Of a stretch of 64,000 nt of DNA, positions 50,441 to 63,600 are shown piece by piece; position 1 is the stretch's first letter, and every line of letters starts with the position of its first letter. Origin of the DNA: Trichoderma breve (lineage: Eukaryota > Ascomycota > Sordariomycetes > Hypocreales > Hypocreaceae); NCBI RefSeq assembly GCF_028502605.1, contig NC_079233.1, positions 3,224,001-3,288,000 of the forward strand, given 5' to 3'. Below the pieces are notes generated by a model. That model did no database searches. It saw only the letters and a list, made by a program, of their open reading frames with translations, and was not told the DNA's origin. The translations under genes and the position numbers were made by a program.

Positions 50441-50735
50441 TATATATTATAAATAATTATAATAACTAAAAATAATAAAAAGCTAATTATAATTATAATT
50501 AAAATAATAATTATTATTATAAAAACTTATAATAAAAATATTATTAATATTATAAAAAAAAATTTACTAAAGTTTAAAAAATAAAAAAAATAAAAAAAAA
50601 TAATTTAAATTAATTATAAAAAAGAAAATATAAATTAATTAAGTTAATTAATAATTATTAAATAAAAGTTTAATAATAATTTATTATTTTAATTTTAATT
50701 AAGTAATTTATTTTTTATATTTAAAAGAAAACTTT

Positions 50736-51139
50736 ATAATTATAAATATCAATATATAATAATAATAATAAAATTATTAATATTTTATTATTTTTTTAAA
50801 ATAATTATAAAAGTTTAAAATTTATAATTAAATTATTTAAAAATAATAATTTTATTTACTAAAGCTTTAGGTTATTTAAATAAATAAATTTATATTTATT
50901 AATATTTTTTTTTATTTATTAATATTTTAATTTAAATATATTAAAATTAATAAAATTAATTATTAATTAATTTAATAATATAAATACTTAGTAATTTAAT
51001 AAAAATTAAGTTTATAATTTATTAAATTATACATTAATTAACTTTAATTAATTACTTTAGTTTATTAAAAAAATTAATTCATTTATATTTATAATTTAAA
51101 TTAATTTTTATTTAACTAAGTATTATTATTTTTACTAAA
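50736..51139. other. Unassigned A/T-rich tract
   Basis: About 400 bp lie between repeats E3 and E4. Imperfect attaatatttttttttattt repeats occur at 50890-50930. No coding sequence or element ends are visible. Confidence 0.3.
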
Positions 51140-51442
51140 TTAATATTTTTATTTTTAATAATTAAATTAAAGAAAAATAATATTTTAGTTTCTAATTTAA
51201 AATTTAAGTTATAAAATATAATTAATTAAGGTTTAAAATTAAATTCAAAATATATATATAAAATAACTTAAATAATAAAGTTTAAATATAATTTAATTAT
51301 TATATTTTAAATTTTATAATTTAATTAAATTAAATAAACTTAATTTTTTTATTAAATTATAAAAAATAATAATAATTTTATTTAAAAATAAATTATATAT
51401 ATAATATAAAAAGTTATATAATAAAATAATATATTATAAAAG

Positions 51443-53360
51443 TAAAATTAATAATTAATAATTATTAATTTAGTTAATAACTTAAATAAAACTAAACTTA
51501 ATGAATTAATTATTAATATATTAATTTAAGTTTAATTAATTAATTAAGTTTAATTAAATTTATAAAATTAATTTTTAATTAATTATTATTAATTAAAAAT
51601 TAGAAATTAAAAATTAAATTAATTAATTATTAAAAAACTTAATTTTATAAAGTTTTTTTTTATTTTATTTTATAAACTTTAATAAAATTATTTTTATTTT
51701 TATATAAATTATAATAAAATTATAATTTAAATAGTAAAATTTTAAATATAATTTAAAATTAAAAAAAATAATTTTATATTATAAAAAAAATTATTATTAA
51801 AATAATTAATTATAATTATAAACTTAATGAATTTAATAAAAAAATACTATTTAATATTTATATTTAATAATAATATTTTTATTTTTATTTTATAAATTAT
51901 AATAAAATTATAATTTAAATAATAAAATTTTAAATATTATTTAAAATTAAGAAAATTCTTTTATATTATAAATAAATTTATTATTAAAATAATTAATTAT
52001 AATTATAAACTTTATAAATTTAATAAATAAAATAATAATATTTATTATTTATATTTTATAAATTTATTTTTATTTTTATTATATAAAAATTATATTTATT
52101 ATTAAAAAAGTTAATAAAATTACTATAATTAAAGTAAAAAAAAATATTACTTTAGTTTTTAATTTAAAATCTAAAATTAATTTATAATATAACTTAATTA
52201 ATTATAATTAATTAAATTAAGCTTTAAAAATATAAATTATAAAATATAATTAATTTTTATTATATAAGTTACAATAAAATTAAAATCTAAATAATAAAAT
52301 TTTAGTATTATTTTAAATTAAAAAAATACTTTATAAATATTTTACTTAATAATACTAAGTTAAATTAAATAATTATAAGTTTTTAACTAAAGTTATAAAT
52401 TTCTAATTATAATTAAAAATAATTAATAAAAATAATAAAATAAATAATTAATTTTATATATTTAATTTTTATTTCTTTTTATATTTATTTTAATAAATAA
52501 TAAAGTTTATTAAATAAATTATTTTTAAAAATATAAATTTTAAAATTTCTATTATTTTTTAATTTAAATTTAGATTTATTATAAATAAAACTATTAGTAA
52601 AAATATTAAAATTGTTTTTTATAATAAAAAAATTTAAATTAATAACTTTATGAACTTTTTTTAAAATATTATTAATTTCTTTATATTTATAATTAAAATT
52701 TATTATAATATAATAAAAAACTATTATTATAATAAATAAAAATAAAAAAAATATAAAGAAAAAAAATAAATTATATAAAAAATTTAATTTTATAATAATT
52801 AATATTAAATTATATAATAAAAATAAATTAAATAATAAATTTTATTTTATATAAAAGTATTTCTTTAATTTTAAATAATATTTAAAATTTTATTATTTAA
52901 ATTATAATTTTATTTTAATTTATATAATAAAAATAAAAATAATTTTATAAAATATATATAATAATTATTATTATTTCTTAAATTAAGTTTATATAATTTA
53001 TAACCTTAATTAATTATTTTAATAATAAATATTTTTAAATTTAAATACTTTTTTTAAATTTAAATAATATTAAAAATTTAATTATTTAAATTTTAATTTT
53101 CTTATAATTTATATATTAAAAATAAAAATACTTTTATAAAATATATATAATAAATCTTATTATTTTATATTTTATATTTATATAATATATTATAATAATA
53201 TTAATATAAAAATAATATTAAAATAATATAATAATAAATTAAATAATTTTAAGTTAATTAATTAAAAATTAATAAATTTAATTAATAATTTAAATAAAAT
53301 TAAATTAATTAATTTAATAATTAAAAAAACTAAAAACTATTTATTAATTTTATAATTTTA
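51443..53360 (-). mobile_element. hAT derivative D, internally deleted, non-autonomous
   Basis: It is 1918 bp. The ends taaaatta and tataatttta are the C/G-to-T/A forms of cagggttg and (t)acaaccctg, matching the right end of element C (9910-9922), including the neighbouring aactaaaaacta block. The target duplication is tataaaag (51435-51442) and tataaaaa (53361-53368), one G-to-A apart. It carries 190-bp repeats in both arms (51710, 51897 and 52270 on the left; 52840-53160 on the right) and only exon 1 of the transposase (52720-52440, minus). The rest of the gene is gone. Confidence 0.8.
52440..52720 (-). pseudogene. hAT transposase exon 1 fragment in D
   Basis: On the minus strand it is homologous to MDSNYKYKEIN... 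and to the block RLEFKLEDNKDLKIYIF of hAT A, now with RIP changes. It preserves the sequence tttttactaatagttttatt, the uninterrupted form of the target of MITE M1 in remnant P. P and D are therefore close relatives. Confidence 0.7.
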
Positions 53361-53879
53361 TATAAAAATAATAAATTTTTTTAAAAATTACTATTATATA
53401 TAATTATAATAACTAAAAATAATAAAAAACTAATTATAATTATAATTAGAATAAAAATTATTATTATAAAAAATTATAATAAAAATATTATTAATATTAT
53501 AAAATAATTTATTAAAATTTAAAAATAAAAAGAAATTTAATTTAAATTAATTATAAAAAAAATATAAATTAATTAAGTTAATTAATAATTATTAAATAAT
53601 AATTTAATAATAATTTATTATTTTTAATTTTAATTAAATAATTTATTTTTTATATTTAAGAAAAATTAATTTATAATATATTAATTTATAATTTAATATA
53701 TAAAATTTAAATTTTATAAATAATAATTATTTATTATTTTAATTTTTTTTAAGTAATATTTTATAATAAATATTTAATAAATATATAAAATTATATAATT
53801 ATATATAAAATTACTAAATTTATTACTAATTTTTTATTATTTATTATTAATTTTTTTATTTAATTATTTATTTTTATTA

Positions 53880-54660
53880 TATAAAACTTATATTTATTAT
53901 TAAAAAAGTTAATAAATTATAATAATTAAATTAAAAAAAAACTATATTTTAATTTTCAATTTAAAATTTAAAATTAATTTATAATTTAATTTAATTAATT
54001 ATAATTAACTAAATTAAATTTTAAAAATTTAAATTATAAAGTATAATAAATTAAAATTTAAAACTAAATTTAAAATATATATATAAAATAGCTTAAATAA
54101 TATAATTTAAGTATAATATAATTAACTTTAAGTTTATAACTTATAGTTTAATAACTTAACTAAATTAAATAAATTCTTTTTATTAAATTATAAAAAGTAG
54201 TAATAATTTTTAAAAATAAATTATATATATAATATTTTTAAAATTAAAAACTACCTAAAGAAATAATATATTATAAAAGTAATAAACTTTTTTAATAAAA
54301 AATAAATTAATAATTAATATATATTTACTTATTATAAATAATTATAGTAACTAAAAGTAATAAAAAACTAATTATAATTATAGCTAAAATAATAATAATT
54401 ATTATAAAAATTTATAGTAAAAATATTATTAATATTAAAAAAAAAGTTTACTAAAATTTAAAAAATTTAAAAAGTAAAAAAAATAAAAAAAAGTAATTTA
54501 AATTAATTATAAAAAAGAAAATATAAATTAACTAAATTATTATTAAGTAAAAAAATTAATAAAGTACTATTAGCTAATAATTACTAAATAAAAGTTTAAT
54601 AATAATTTATTATTTTAATTTTAGTTAAGTAATTTATTTTTTATAATTAAGAGAGATTTA
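53880..54660 (-). repeat. Repeat E5
   Basis: A full-length E2-type copy that begins atatttattattaaaaaagtt and ends near aatttattttttataatt. The C/G content is slightly higher than in E2 (for example actacctaaag at 54250). No coding sequence. Confidence 0.6.
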
Positions 54661-54664
54661 TTAA

Positions 54665-57600
54665 TTATATAATAAAATTATTTATTATATTTTATTATTT
54701 ATATTAATATAAATTATAATTAATTTATTACTTTAAAAAACTAATTTATATTAATTAATATAAATTAATTTATTATATATAAATAATTTTTATTTAAATT
54801 AATATTATATATTATTTAAGTAGTATTAAATTAATATATTTAAAAAAACTAAAATTATTAATCCTAAAGTTTTTATAATTAATAATAAAAAAATATTATA
54901 AAAAATATTTTTAATTTTAAAAATATAATAAATATTAAAATAATTATATTTTTTTAAAATATATATATATTTAATAAATAATTAATTAATAAAATTAATA
55001 TTAATATTAAAATTAAGTTTATTATTAAAAATATTAGTATTTTAATTAAATAATAATTATTTTTTATATTTAATAATAATATAAAAAAAATTTATTTAAT
55101 TTAAATTTAATTTAAAATATATTTTAAAAACTTTAAAAAAATTATTTATTATTTTATAATTAAAAAAAAATACCCTTAAGTAATTTTAATTTAAAATAAA
55201 TATTTTAAAAAAAATATTAATATTATATTTAATTAAATTTAAAGAATTTTTAAAAACTTTAATAAATTTAAAAATAAATTTAAAAAACTATTTAATAATA
55301 TTAATAAAATTAAAATAATTAAAAATTATTTTATAATTATTTATTAAAAAAATTATATTATATATTTTTAAAATTTATTTATTAAAGTTAATTAAAAAAA
55401 ATTAATTTTTATTAAATACTTTTATAATAATTTTTAAAAAAAGTTAAGGAAAAAATATATTATACTAATTAAAGAAAATATAATTTTAATTTTTTTATAA
55501 AATAATATATTAAAGTTAATAATTTTTTATATAAATTTAAAATAAATAATTTTTAAAAATATTATATAAATATTAACTTTAAATATTATATAAACTAAAG
55601 TAAAATATAAAATAATAAAATTATTTATATTTATAAAATAAATTTTAAATAAATAAACTTTAATATTATTATTAAAAAAAAAATTCTTTATTATAATTAT
55701 AATAAAAAAAACTATATAATTTAAAATTATTAATTTTAAAATTAATAAAATTTAAAAATAACTTAAATAAATTATTAATATTATTTATAAATTTAAATAA
55801 TTACTAAATTAAAAATATAATAATAATAAAATCTTTAACTTAAATATAATTTAAATTATAAAAAAACTTAAATTTAATAAACTAATATAAGTTTTAGTAA
55901 AAAAGTTTATTTTAGAAAATTTATAATTTTAAAAATATAATATTTATATATAATATTATATTTTTATTAAAAATTAATAATATTATTATAATTAATATTA
56001 TATTTATATTATAAAATTTACCTAAAATATAATATTATAAATTAATATAATATTATTTATAAACCTTAATTAAATTAATATTCTAAAGGTATTTTAATTT
56101 ATAATTAAAATCCTTAGAAAAAATAATTTTGAAATATAATAATAATTTATAAATTAAAAAAATATATAGTATAATATTTACTTTACTAAAGAATATAATT
56201 CTTAAAATTTTAATTTATATACTAAGTTTTATTATATAATTTATATAATTAATAAAATAATAAAATAATATATTTACTTATATAATTTTTAAAATTTTAA
56301 AAACTATTATTATAATAAAAAATATTAATATTATTATAATAAATATTATTATAATATTTAAATTATAAAAAACCTTTAAAAATTTAATTATAATTATTAA
56401 ATATATATAAAAAAAATATAAAAAATATTAAAAAATATTATAAATATAACTTTATAAATATATTTATTAATAAATATTATTAATATATAATAAAAACCTT
56501 TAAATATTATAAATACTTTTATATATTAATAATATTAACTTTAAAAAAAATAATTAAAACAATTTATAATTATTAATTTTAAAAATATTTATTATAAAAT
56601 ATTATTTAGAAAAAATAAAAAAACCTTAAAAAAGATTTTTTTAATAATTATATAAAAAGTTTTTATTAATATTATTAATATTATTAATTAATTAATATAA
56701 TTATTAAAAGTTTTAATAAAAATAAGTATTAAAAAATATAAATTTATAATTTTTTTAAATAATAAAACCTAAAGTAATTATATTTTATTTATATTTATAT
56801 TTAAATTATAATTATTATATAAAAATAAAAATAATAAAAAAAATAAAAATTATAATATATTTATAATAAATAATTAAAAGTTTAAATATAATAAAAAAAT
56901 TATTAATATTAAAAATTTTTTTTAATATTAAAATCAAAAGTAAAATAAATATTTTAAAATTTAAAGTTTTATTAAAATATATATAATTAAAGGAAAATAA
57001 CCTTTAGGTTAATTAAAAAATAAATTAAGTAAATTAAATATATAACTTTAATTTATTAAAAAACTTTAAATTTAAATTATACTTACTTTAAAAAAAATAA
57101 TAAAAAAATAATATATTATTAAAAAACCTAAAGTTTTTTAAATTAAAAATAAAAACTTAAAAATATAAAAATTAAATTTAAAGTTTTTTAAAAAATATTA
57201 TAATAATATTAAAATAAATAAAATAAAATAAAATAATAATAAATTTATAAAATAATTATTTTAGTATAAATAAAACTTTAAAATTTTAATTAAGTTTTTT
57301 AAAAATTAAAAAAGAATTTAACTTTAACTTTAAGAAATAATATATAATAAAAATTTTATAATAATATTATAAATTTAAAAAATTATATTAAAAAACTTTA
57401 AAAATAAAATTATTATTATATTTACAATAAAATTATAAAATTATATTAAAAAATAAAATATTTTTAAATTATATAATATTTATAATTTTAATAAGTTTAA
57501 GTTTAAAATACTTAAAAAATAAATTAAAAAATAACTTTAAAAAAATATATTTATATTTTTAATTTATTTATTAAATACTTTATTATTTTTATATTAAGGA

Positions 57601-58980
57601 AAAATAAAAAACTTTAATTAACTATTAATTATTATTAATTTAATAATATTATTATTAAAAATAAAAATTTTTTATTACTAATTAATAAAATTAAAAAATA
57701 TTTTACTAAAATAAATTATTTTATAATATTTAATTTAATTAAAGTTTATAAATATACTTATATAAAAATAAAAAATAAATAAAAAATTCTTTTTTAAATA
57801 TAATATGATTTTTATAAATATTTAATTATATTATAAAGGTTTATTAATACTTTTATATTATTTTAAAAATAAATTAATTATATTTTAAAAATATATTTAA
57901 ATAATTTTATTATTATATATATTAATAATATTTTTATTTTTTTTAAAAAACCTTTTAAAAAATATTAAAAATATATTTATTAAATATTATAAACTTTTTA
58001 AAATATTAATTTATTAATTAATTTTAAAAAATATTAATTTTTTATATATAAAGTAAAATTTTTTAAATATATTATTATATTTAAAGAAATTAAAATAAAC
58101 TTTAAAAAAATTAAAATAATTAAAAATTAAAAATTTTTAAATAATATTAAAAAAATATTAAACTTTTTAAAATTTATTAATTATTATTAAAAATTTATAA
58201 AAAAATATTATTAAAATTATTATATTATTAATAAATTTTTTTTAAAAAAATTAAAAATTATTTTAAAACTTTAATATTAATATTATTTTTAAATAATTTA
58301 AAAATATTATAATTTTTAAATTAATATTTATTATATTTAATTTTAATAAATTAATTATAATTAAAATAAATATTTTAAATAATATTGTTAATAAATAAAT
58401 TAATTAATTAAATTAAAATAATATATTAAAATTTATTATATTTTTTTTAAAAAAATTATATAAATTAATTTTATAATATTTTATTTATAATAAAAAATTT
58501 ATAATTATTATTATTATATTTAAATATTAAAAATATTATTATTTTAAAAATATATATAAAATTAAACTTTATATTAATTATAAAAATATTATATTTTTTA
58601 TAATAATTTAATAATTATTTAAAAAATAAATTAAATAAATTAAATTTTTAATTATATTTAATTATAAAATAATTTATTATAAAAAATTTAAAAATAATTA
58701 TATTAATATTTTTAACTAAAAGTTTAATTATTTTTAAAAAATATCAAATTTTATTATATAAGTTTTATAACTTAATAAATAAAAAACTTTAAATGAATTT
58801 TTTTTTAAATTAAAAAAATAATTTACTTTTAATAAAAATTATAAATATATTAAATTTTAAAAATAAAAATAATTTTTTAAAAATATTATAATAAAATTAA
58901 AATATTTTATATTTAATAATAAAATATAAATATTTAAAAAATTATATTAAAAAATAATTATTTATATTTATAAATATAAA
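54665..58980 (+). mobile_element. Gypsy-type element 3, heavily decayed
   Basis: It is identified only from its pol section. LTRs and exact ends could not be found. Upstream 54850-57500 shows scattered Lys/Asn/Ile/Leu-rich frames on the plus strand, as expected for gag and protease, but without motifs. It is not the same family as Gypsy 1 and 2 because the RT-linked residues differ. Confidence 0.55.
57600..58640 (+). pseudogene. Gypsy 3 reverse transcriptase and RNase H remnant
   Basis: One plus frame reads across the Ty3/Gypsy RT fingers and palm: KNKKL then LTINYY (KDGK...DYR), NIIIKNKNFLLLINKI (T-I-K-N-R-x-P-L-P-L-I), FNLIKVY (DLxxAY), IKIKNK-KILF (I-x-x-G-D-E-W-K-T-A-F), then YDFYKYLIIL-RFINT (Y-G-x-F-E-Y-L-V-M-P-F-G-L-T-N-A) and YINNIFIFF at about 57917-57945 (YxDDI with both Asp now Asn). 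Near 58490 NKKFIIII fits the RNase H YDKELLAI block. Trp and Arg positions are the ones that became stops. Confidence 0.75.
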
Positions 58981-58981
58981 T

Positions 58982-59014
<33 letters not shown>
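58982..59014. repeat. (TAA)n microsatellite, short
   Basis: Eleven TAA units lie immediately after the Gypsy 3 remnant. Confidence 0.8.
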
Positions 59015-59015
<1 letters not shown>

Positions 59016-59104
59016 TTTTAAATATTTATATAAATAATTATTTTTAATTTTTTTATTTATTTTCTTATATAAAAAAAATTTCTAAAGTAATATAAAATTT
59101 ATAT

Positions 59105-59812
59105 ATTATATTTTTTTTTCTTAAGTATAAAAAATAAATTATTTAAAAAAAACTAAGTATAAAAAAACTTTTGTATATAATAATAATCTTTAATAAATTA
59201 CTTTATTAGCTTTTTTTAATAATTTTCTTAATATTTTTACTTAGCTTAAGGTTTTTAATACTTTTTAATTAATTTAATTTATATTTTACTTTACTTAACT
59301 TTAATTTTTCTTTTTTTAAAGTTTTTAATTATAAGTTTATAATTTTATTAATTATAAATTTAATTATTTATTTAGTTATTTTACTTTTATAATTAAATTA
59401 TAATTATTATTAAAAAAAATAATTAAGGTATATTATTTTATTATATAGTTTTTTAATTTTAATAATAGTATATATATAATTTATTTTTAAGTAAAATTAT
59501 TATTACTTTTTATAATTTAATAAAAAAATATTTATTTAATTTAATTAAATTATTAAATTATAATTTGTAAATTTAAAGTTTATATTATACTTAAATTTTA
59601 TTATTTAAGCTTTTTTATATATTAATTATATTATATTTAAATTTTATTATTTAAGTTATTTTATATATATATTTTAAATTTAATTTTAAATTTTAATTAA
59701 TAATTATATTTTATAACTTAAATTTTAAACTAAAGGCTAAAGTATAATTTTTCTTTAACTTAGTTATTATAATTTTATTAACTTTTTTAATAATAAATAT
59801 AATTTTTATATT
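59105..59812 (+). repeat. Repeat E6
   Basis: It is similar to E1 along its length. It contains the best preserved terminus of the family: aaaggctaaagtataattttt and ctttaacttagttattata (59733-59780), the sequence also found alone as S1. Confidence 0.6.
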
Positions 59813-60144
59813 ATATTTTTATTTAAAAAATAACTTAAAGTTATTTTAATTTTGTTTTTTTTTAAAAAAATATATTATTATATAAATTGTTTTTTTAAAT
59901 TTTTAAAGTTTTTATATTTATAAATAAACTTTTTTTTTATTTTATTTTTTAATTTTATTTTTAATTTAAGTATAAATAATAAAGTAATTATAAATATATT
60001 TTTATTAAAAATTTTTTTTTTATTTTTTTTTTTATTTTTAATTTATTTTTTTTAATTTTAGCTTTTATTTATTTTTTTATTATTTAATAATTAAATATTA
60101 TTTTATTTTATTTTTTATATATTTATAATTTATTTTTAAAATAA
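59813..60144. other. A/T-rich tract, nothing recognised
   Basis: Poly-T-rich sequence (59850-60060) without motifs or element ends. Two tttttttttattttt runs dominate it. Confidence 0.4.
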
Positions 60145-60288
60145 ATTTTATTTATATTTATTTTTATAAATAATTTTATTTATATTTATTTTTATAAATA
60201 ATTTTATTTATATTTATTTTTATAAATAATTTTATTTATATTTATTTTTATAAATAATTTTATTTATATTTATTTTTATAAATAATTC
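60145..60288. repeat. 28-bp minisatellite, five copies
   Basis: Five nearly identical tandem copies of a 28-bp unit (ttttatttatatttattt then ttataaataa) occur. The lack of divergence between units in a strongly mutated environment indicates recent expansion. Confidence 0.85.
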
Positions 60289-60596
60289 CTTTAATTTTAA
60301 AAAATTATTTACTTTTAGTTTAAATTATTTTATATAACTTAAGTATTTAATCTTAATTATATTAATTCTTTTTTTAAAATATTATAATTAAAATTTTTTT
60401 AAAATATAATATTAATTTATTATTTAAGCTAAAGTAAATATATTTTAATATTTAAATAAACTTTATTAAGTTAATTTAATTATTTTTCATTAGTTAGTTT
60501 TTAATATTATAATTTATTTAAAATAGTTTTTTTTTTAATATATATTTACTTTACTTTTAATTTAAAATTAACTTTAACTTAATTTATAAAAGTATT

Positions 60597-60667
<71 letters not shown>

Positions 60668-63600
60668 TAAATTAATTTATACTTAAAGTATAATTACTTT
60701 AAAAAATACTTTTATTATATTAATTTTATTTATTCCCTTAATTAATATTTAATATAATATTATTATAAATTTAACTTTTTTTAAAAAAAAAATAAAAAAA
60801 AAATAAAAAAAAAAACTAAAAAAAAATAATAATAATAAAAAGTTTTTTTTATAAATAATAACTTAAACTTAATTTTTAAATATAAAAAAATTAATTTTTA
60901 TATTATTTATATTTATATTACTATAGAAAAAGTATATATTTTTTAATATTAAATTAATTTATAATTAACTTAATTTAATTTTATATTAATATTATTTTTT
61001 ATATTTAATATATTATTTATATATATTTTTACTTTAGTATTATTTATTATTAATTTATAAATAAATTAACTTTAGCTTATTTTTAATTTAATATTAATTA
61101 GTTTTTTTAAAATTTAATAATAAATATTAAAAATATATTTAATAAAAAAAATTATAATAAAATATATTTTTATTATTTTTAATTTAATATTTATTTAAAT
61201 TTTTTTTAAATTTTTTTAATATTATTATTATTATTTATTAAATAACTGTTATTAATTTAATTATTATTAATAATATTATTATTATAAATTTCCTAGCTTA
61301 ATTTTATTTTAATATTACTTTAATTAATATTTTTTTAAAATTAAATTTATTATAATTTTATTAATAATATTAATTATTTTTACTTTAGTAATTTATTCTT
61401 TTAATTTTTTTTTAAATTAATAATAATATTAATAATAAAATATTATTAAAACTTTTTATTAATTTTTATTATTATTATTAAATTAATAATATTATTATTA
61501 TATATATTTATACTTAAATTATTATTTTAAATAATTAAGTTTTTATAATTTTAGTATATTTTTTAAATAATATTATAATAAATAATATTAAAATTATAAT
61601 TATTAAAATAAAAAAAATATTATTTATTATTTAATTTTATAATTTAATATTAAGTTATAATTTAAATATTTTTAATTATTTTTAAATTTACTTTAGTTTT
61701 ACTTAAGTATTATTTTTTTATAATAATTTTATTTATTAAACATAAAATATAAAAATTATAATATTTTTAATTTAATTTTTAATTATTTTTAATTTAGGTT
61801 TTTTAAAAAAAAAATTTAATTAATTATTTTGTAATATATTAATTATAAAAAGTTTTTTTATTTTTTAAATTTATATTTTTTTATAATTATAATATAATTA
61901 TTTTTATTATAAAGTAAATATTAGTTAATTTTTTAAATATTTTAATTAATTTAAATTACTTTAGTTTATTAAATTAAAATAAGTATTAAATTAATTTTAA
62001 AATAGTTTTTTTATAATATAAAATTACTTAAAAATTATATTAATTATAAATTAATATTAATAAAAAAATTTATTATTTTTTTACAAAAAAATTAATTTAA
62101 AAAAATATAAATTTATATTTTTAATTTATTATTATAATAGTAAAAAAGTAATAATATTTTAAAAATACTTTAATTATAAAAAAAATATTAAAGTTTATTT
62201 TTTTTATTTTTAATTAAATTTATATATTATTTTTATATTTATAAAAACTAAAGTAAATTTTTAATATTTTTTTAATTATTTTTTAATAGTTAATATAATA
62301 TTATTTAATTTAAATATATAATAAAGTTTTTTTATTTATAATTTAAATTTTAAATTTAATATTAATTATTATTTTTATTATATTATAAATATAATTTTTT
62401 AAAGTTTATTATTATTTAAATTTTATATTCTTTTTTAAGTTTTATTTTTAATATAAAGTTTTTTTTATAAATTTTTAAATTTTTATAAATTTTTAAATTT
62501 TTATAAATTTTTTAAAATTATAATATATTTAAATTATATTTATTTTTTTATATTTATAATTTTTATTTAATTATTAAATAATATTATTTTTATATTTATA
62601 TATAAATTAAAAAGTAAAATTATTACTTTTATATTTAAAATTTAAATTAATATTATTTTATATATTTTTATAATAATATATAAATAATTAATTTATAATT
62701 TATTAAGTTTTTTTATTATATTTTTTTATTTATTTTAAATTAAAATTAAATTATATATAACTTTAATTATATATATTAAAATATTATAAATTATAATTAT
62801 ATAAAATAATTAAGTTTATTTAATTTAAGTTTTTTATATTAATATTATATAAAAATTTTTAAAACAGTTTTTTTTAATTTAATTTTTAATTTATTTATAT
62901 ATTAAAAAAATAAATAAATATTTTATTAAAATATTATTATTTTAATTTTTAATTAAACTTTTATTATATAAATTATTTTTATTTTTATAAAATATATTAA
63001 TTTATTTTTATTAAATTTAAAAATAATTTTAGTTTTAATTATTTAATTAAAATATATTATTTAAGTAATTTTAAATTAATTATATATTTTATTTAATTTT
63101 TTATTATATATTAATATATTAATAATATTTATAAATTTAATAATAAATTTTTTTAAAATATTATTAAGTCTTTAATTAAAAAAATAATATATAAAAAAAT
63201 AAAAATTAAAAATAAACTTTAAAAATCTAATTTAAATTAAAGTTATTATTAATTTTCTTTATTAAAAATTAATTAAGTTTACTTTATTTTAAAATAAATT
63301 TATATTTAAAAAATTAAGTATTTTAAAATTTTTAATATATTTAAGTCTTTTTATAATTTAAAATAATATATTATATTAAATACTTTAATAATATTAAACT
63401 AAAGTAAAAAAATATTATTATTTTAATTTTAAATTATATATATTAACTTTATTAAAAAATATAAAGTAAATTTTATAAATTTATTAACTTAATTATTTAT
63501 TTATTTTTAAAAAAAATATAATTTAATTTTATTATACTTATAATTTATATTATAATTATTATTTTTATAACTTTTTTAAATATATTAAGTAAAAATCTTA

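Larger units (their letters stand above)
42217..50735 (-). repeat. Repeat E3, split by Gypsy 2
   Basis: The first part is 42217-42657 and the second 50446-50735; together they reproduce E2 in the same order. The interrupting sequence is exactly the Gypsy 2 element with its tatat duplications, so E3 was there first. Confidence 0.65.
51140..53665 (-). repeat. Repeat E4, split by hAT derivative D
   Basis: The left part 51140-51442 and right part 53361-53665 are consecutive pieces of the E family. The break coincides with the ends of D and its 8-bp target duplication. Another piece of E (52085-52258) lies within D. Confidence 0.6.
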
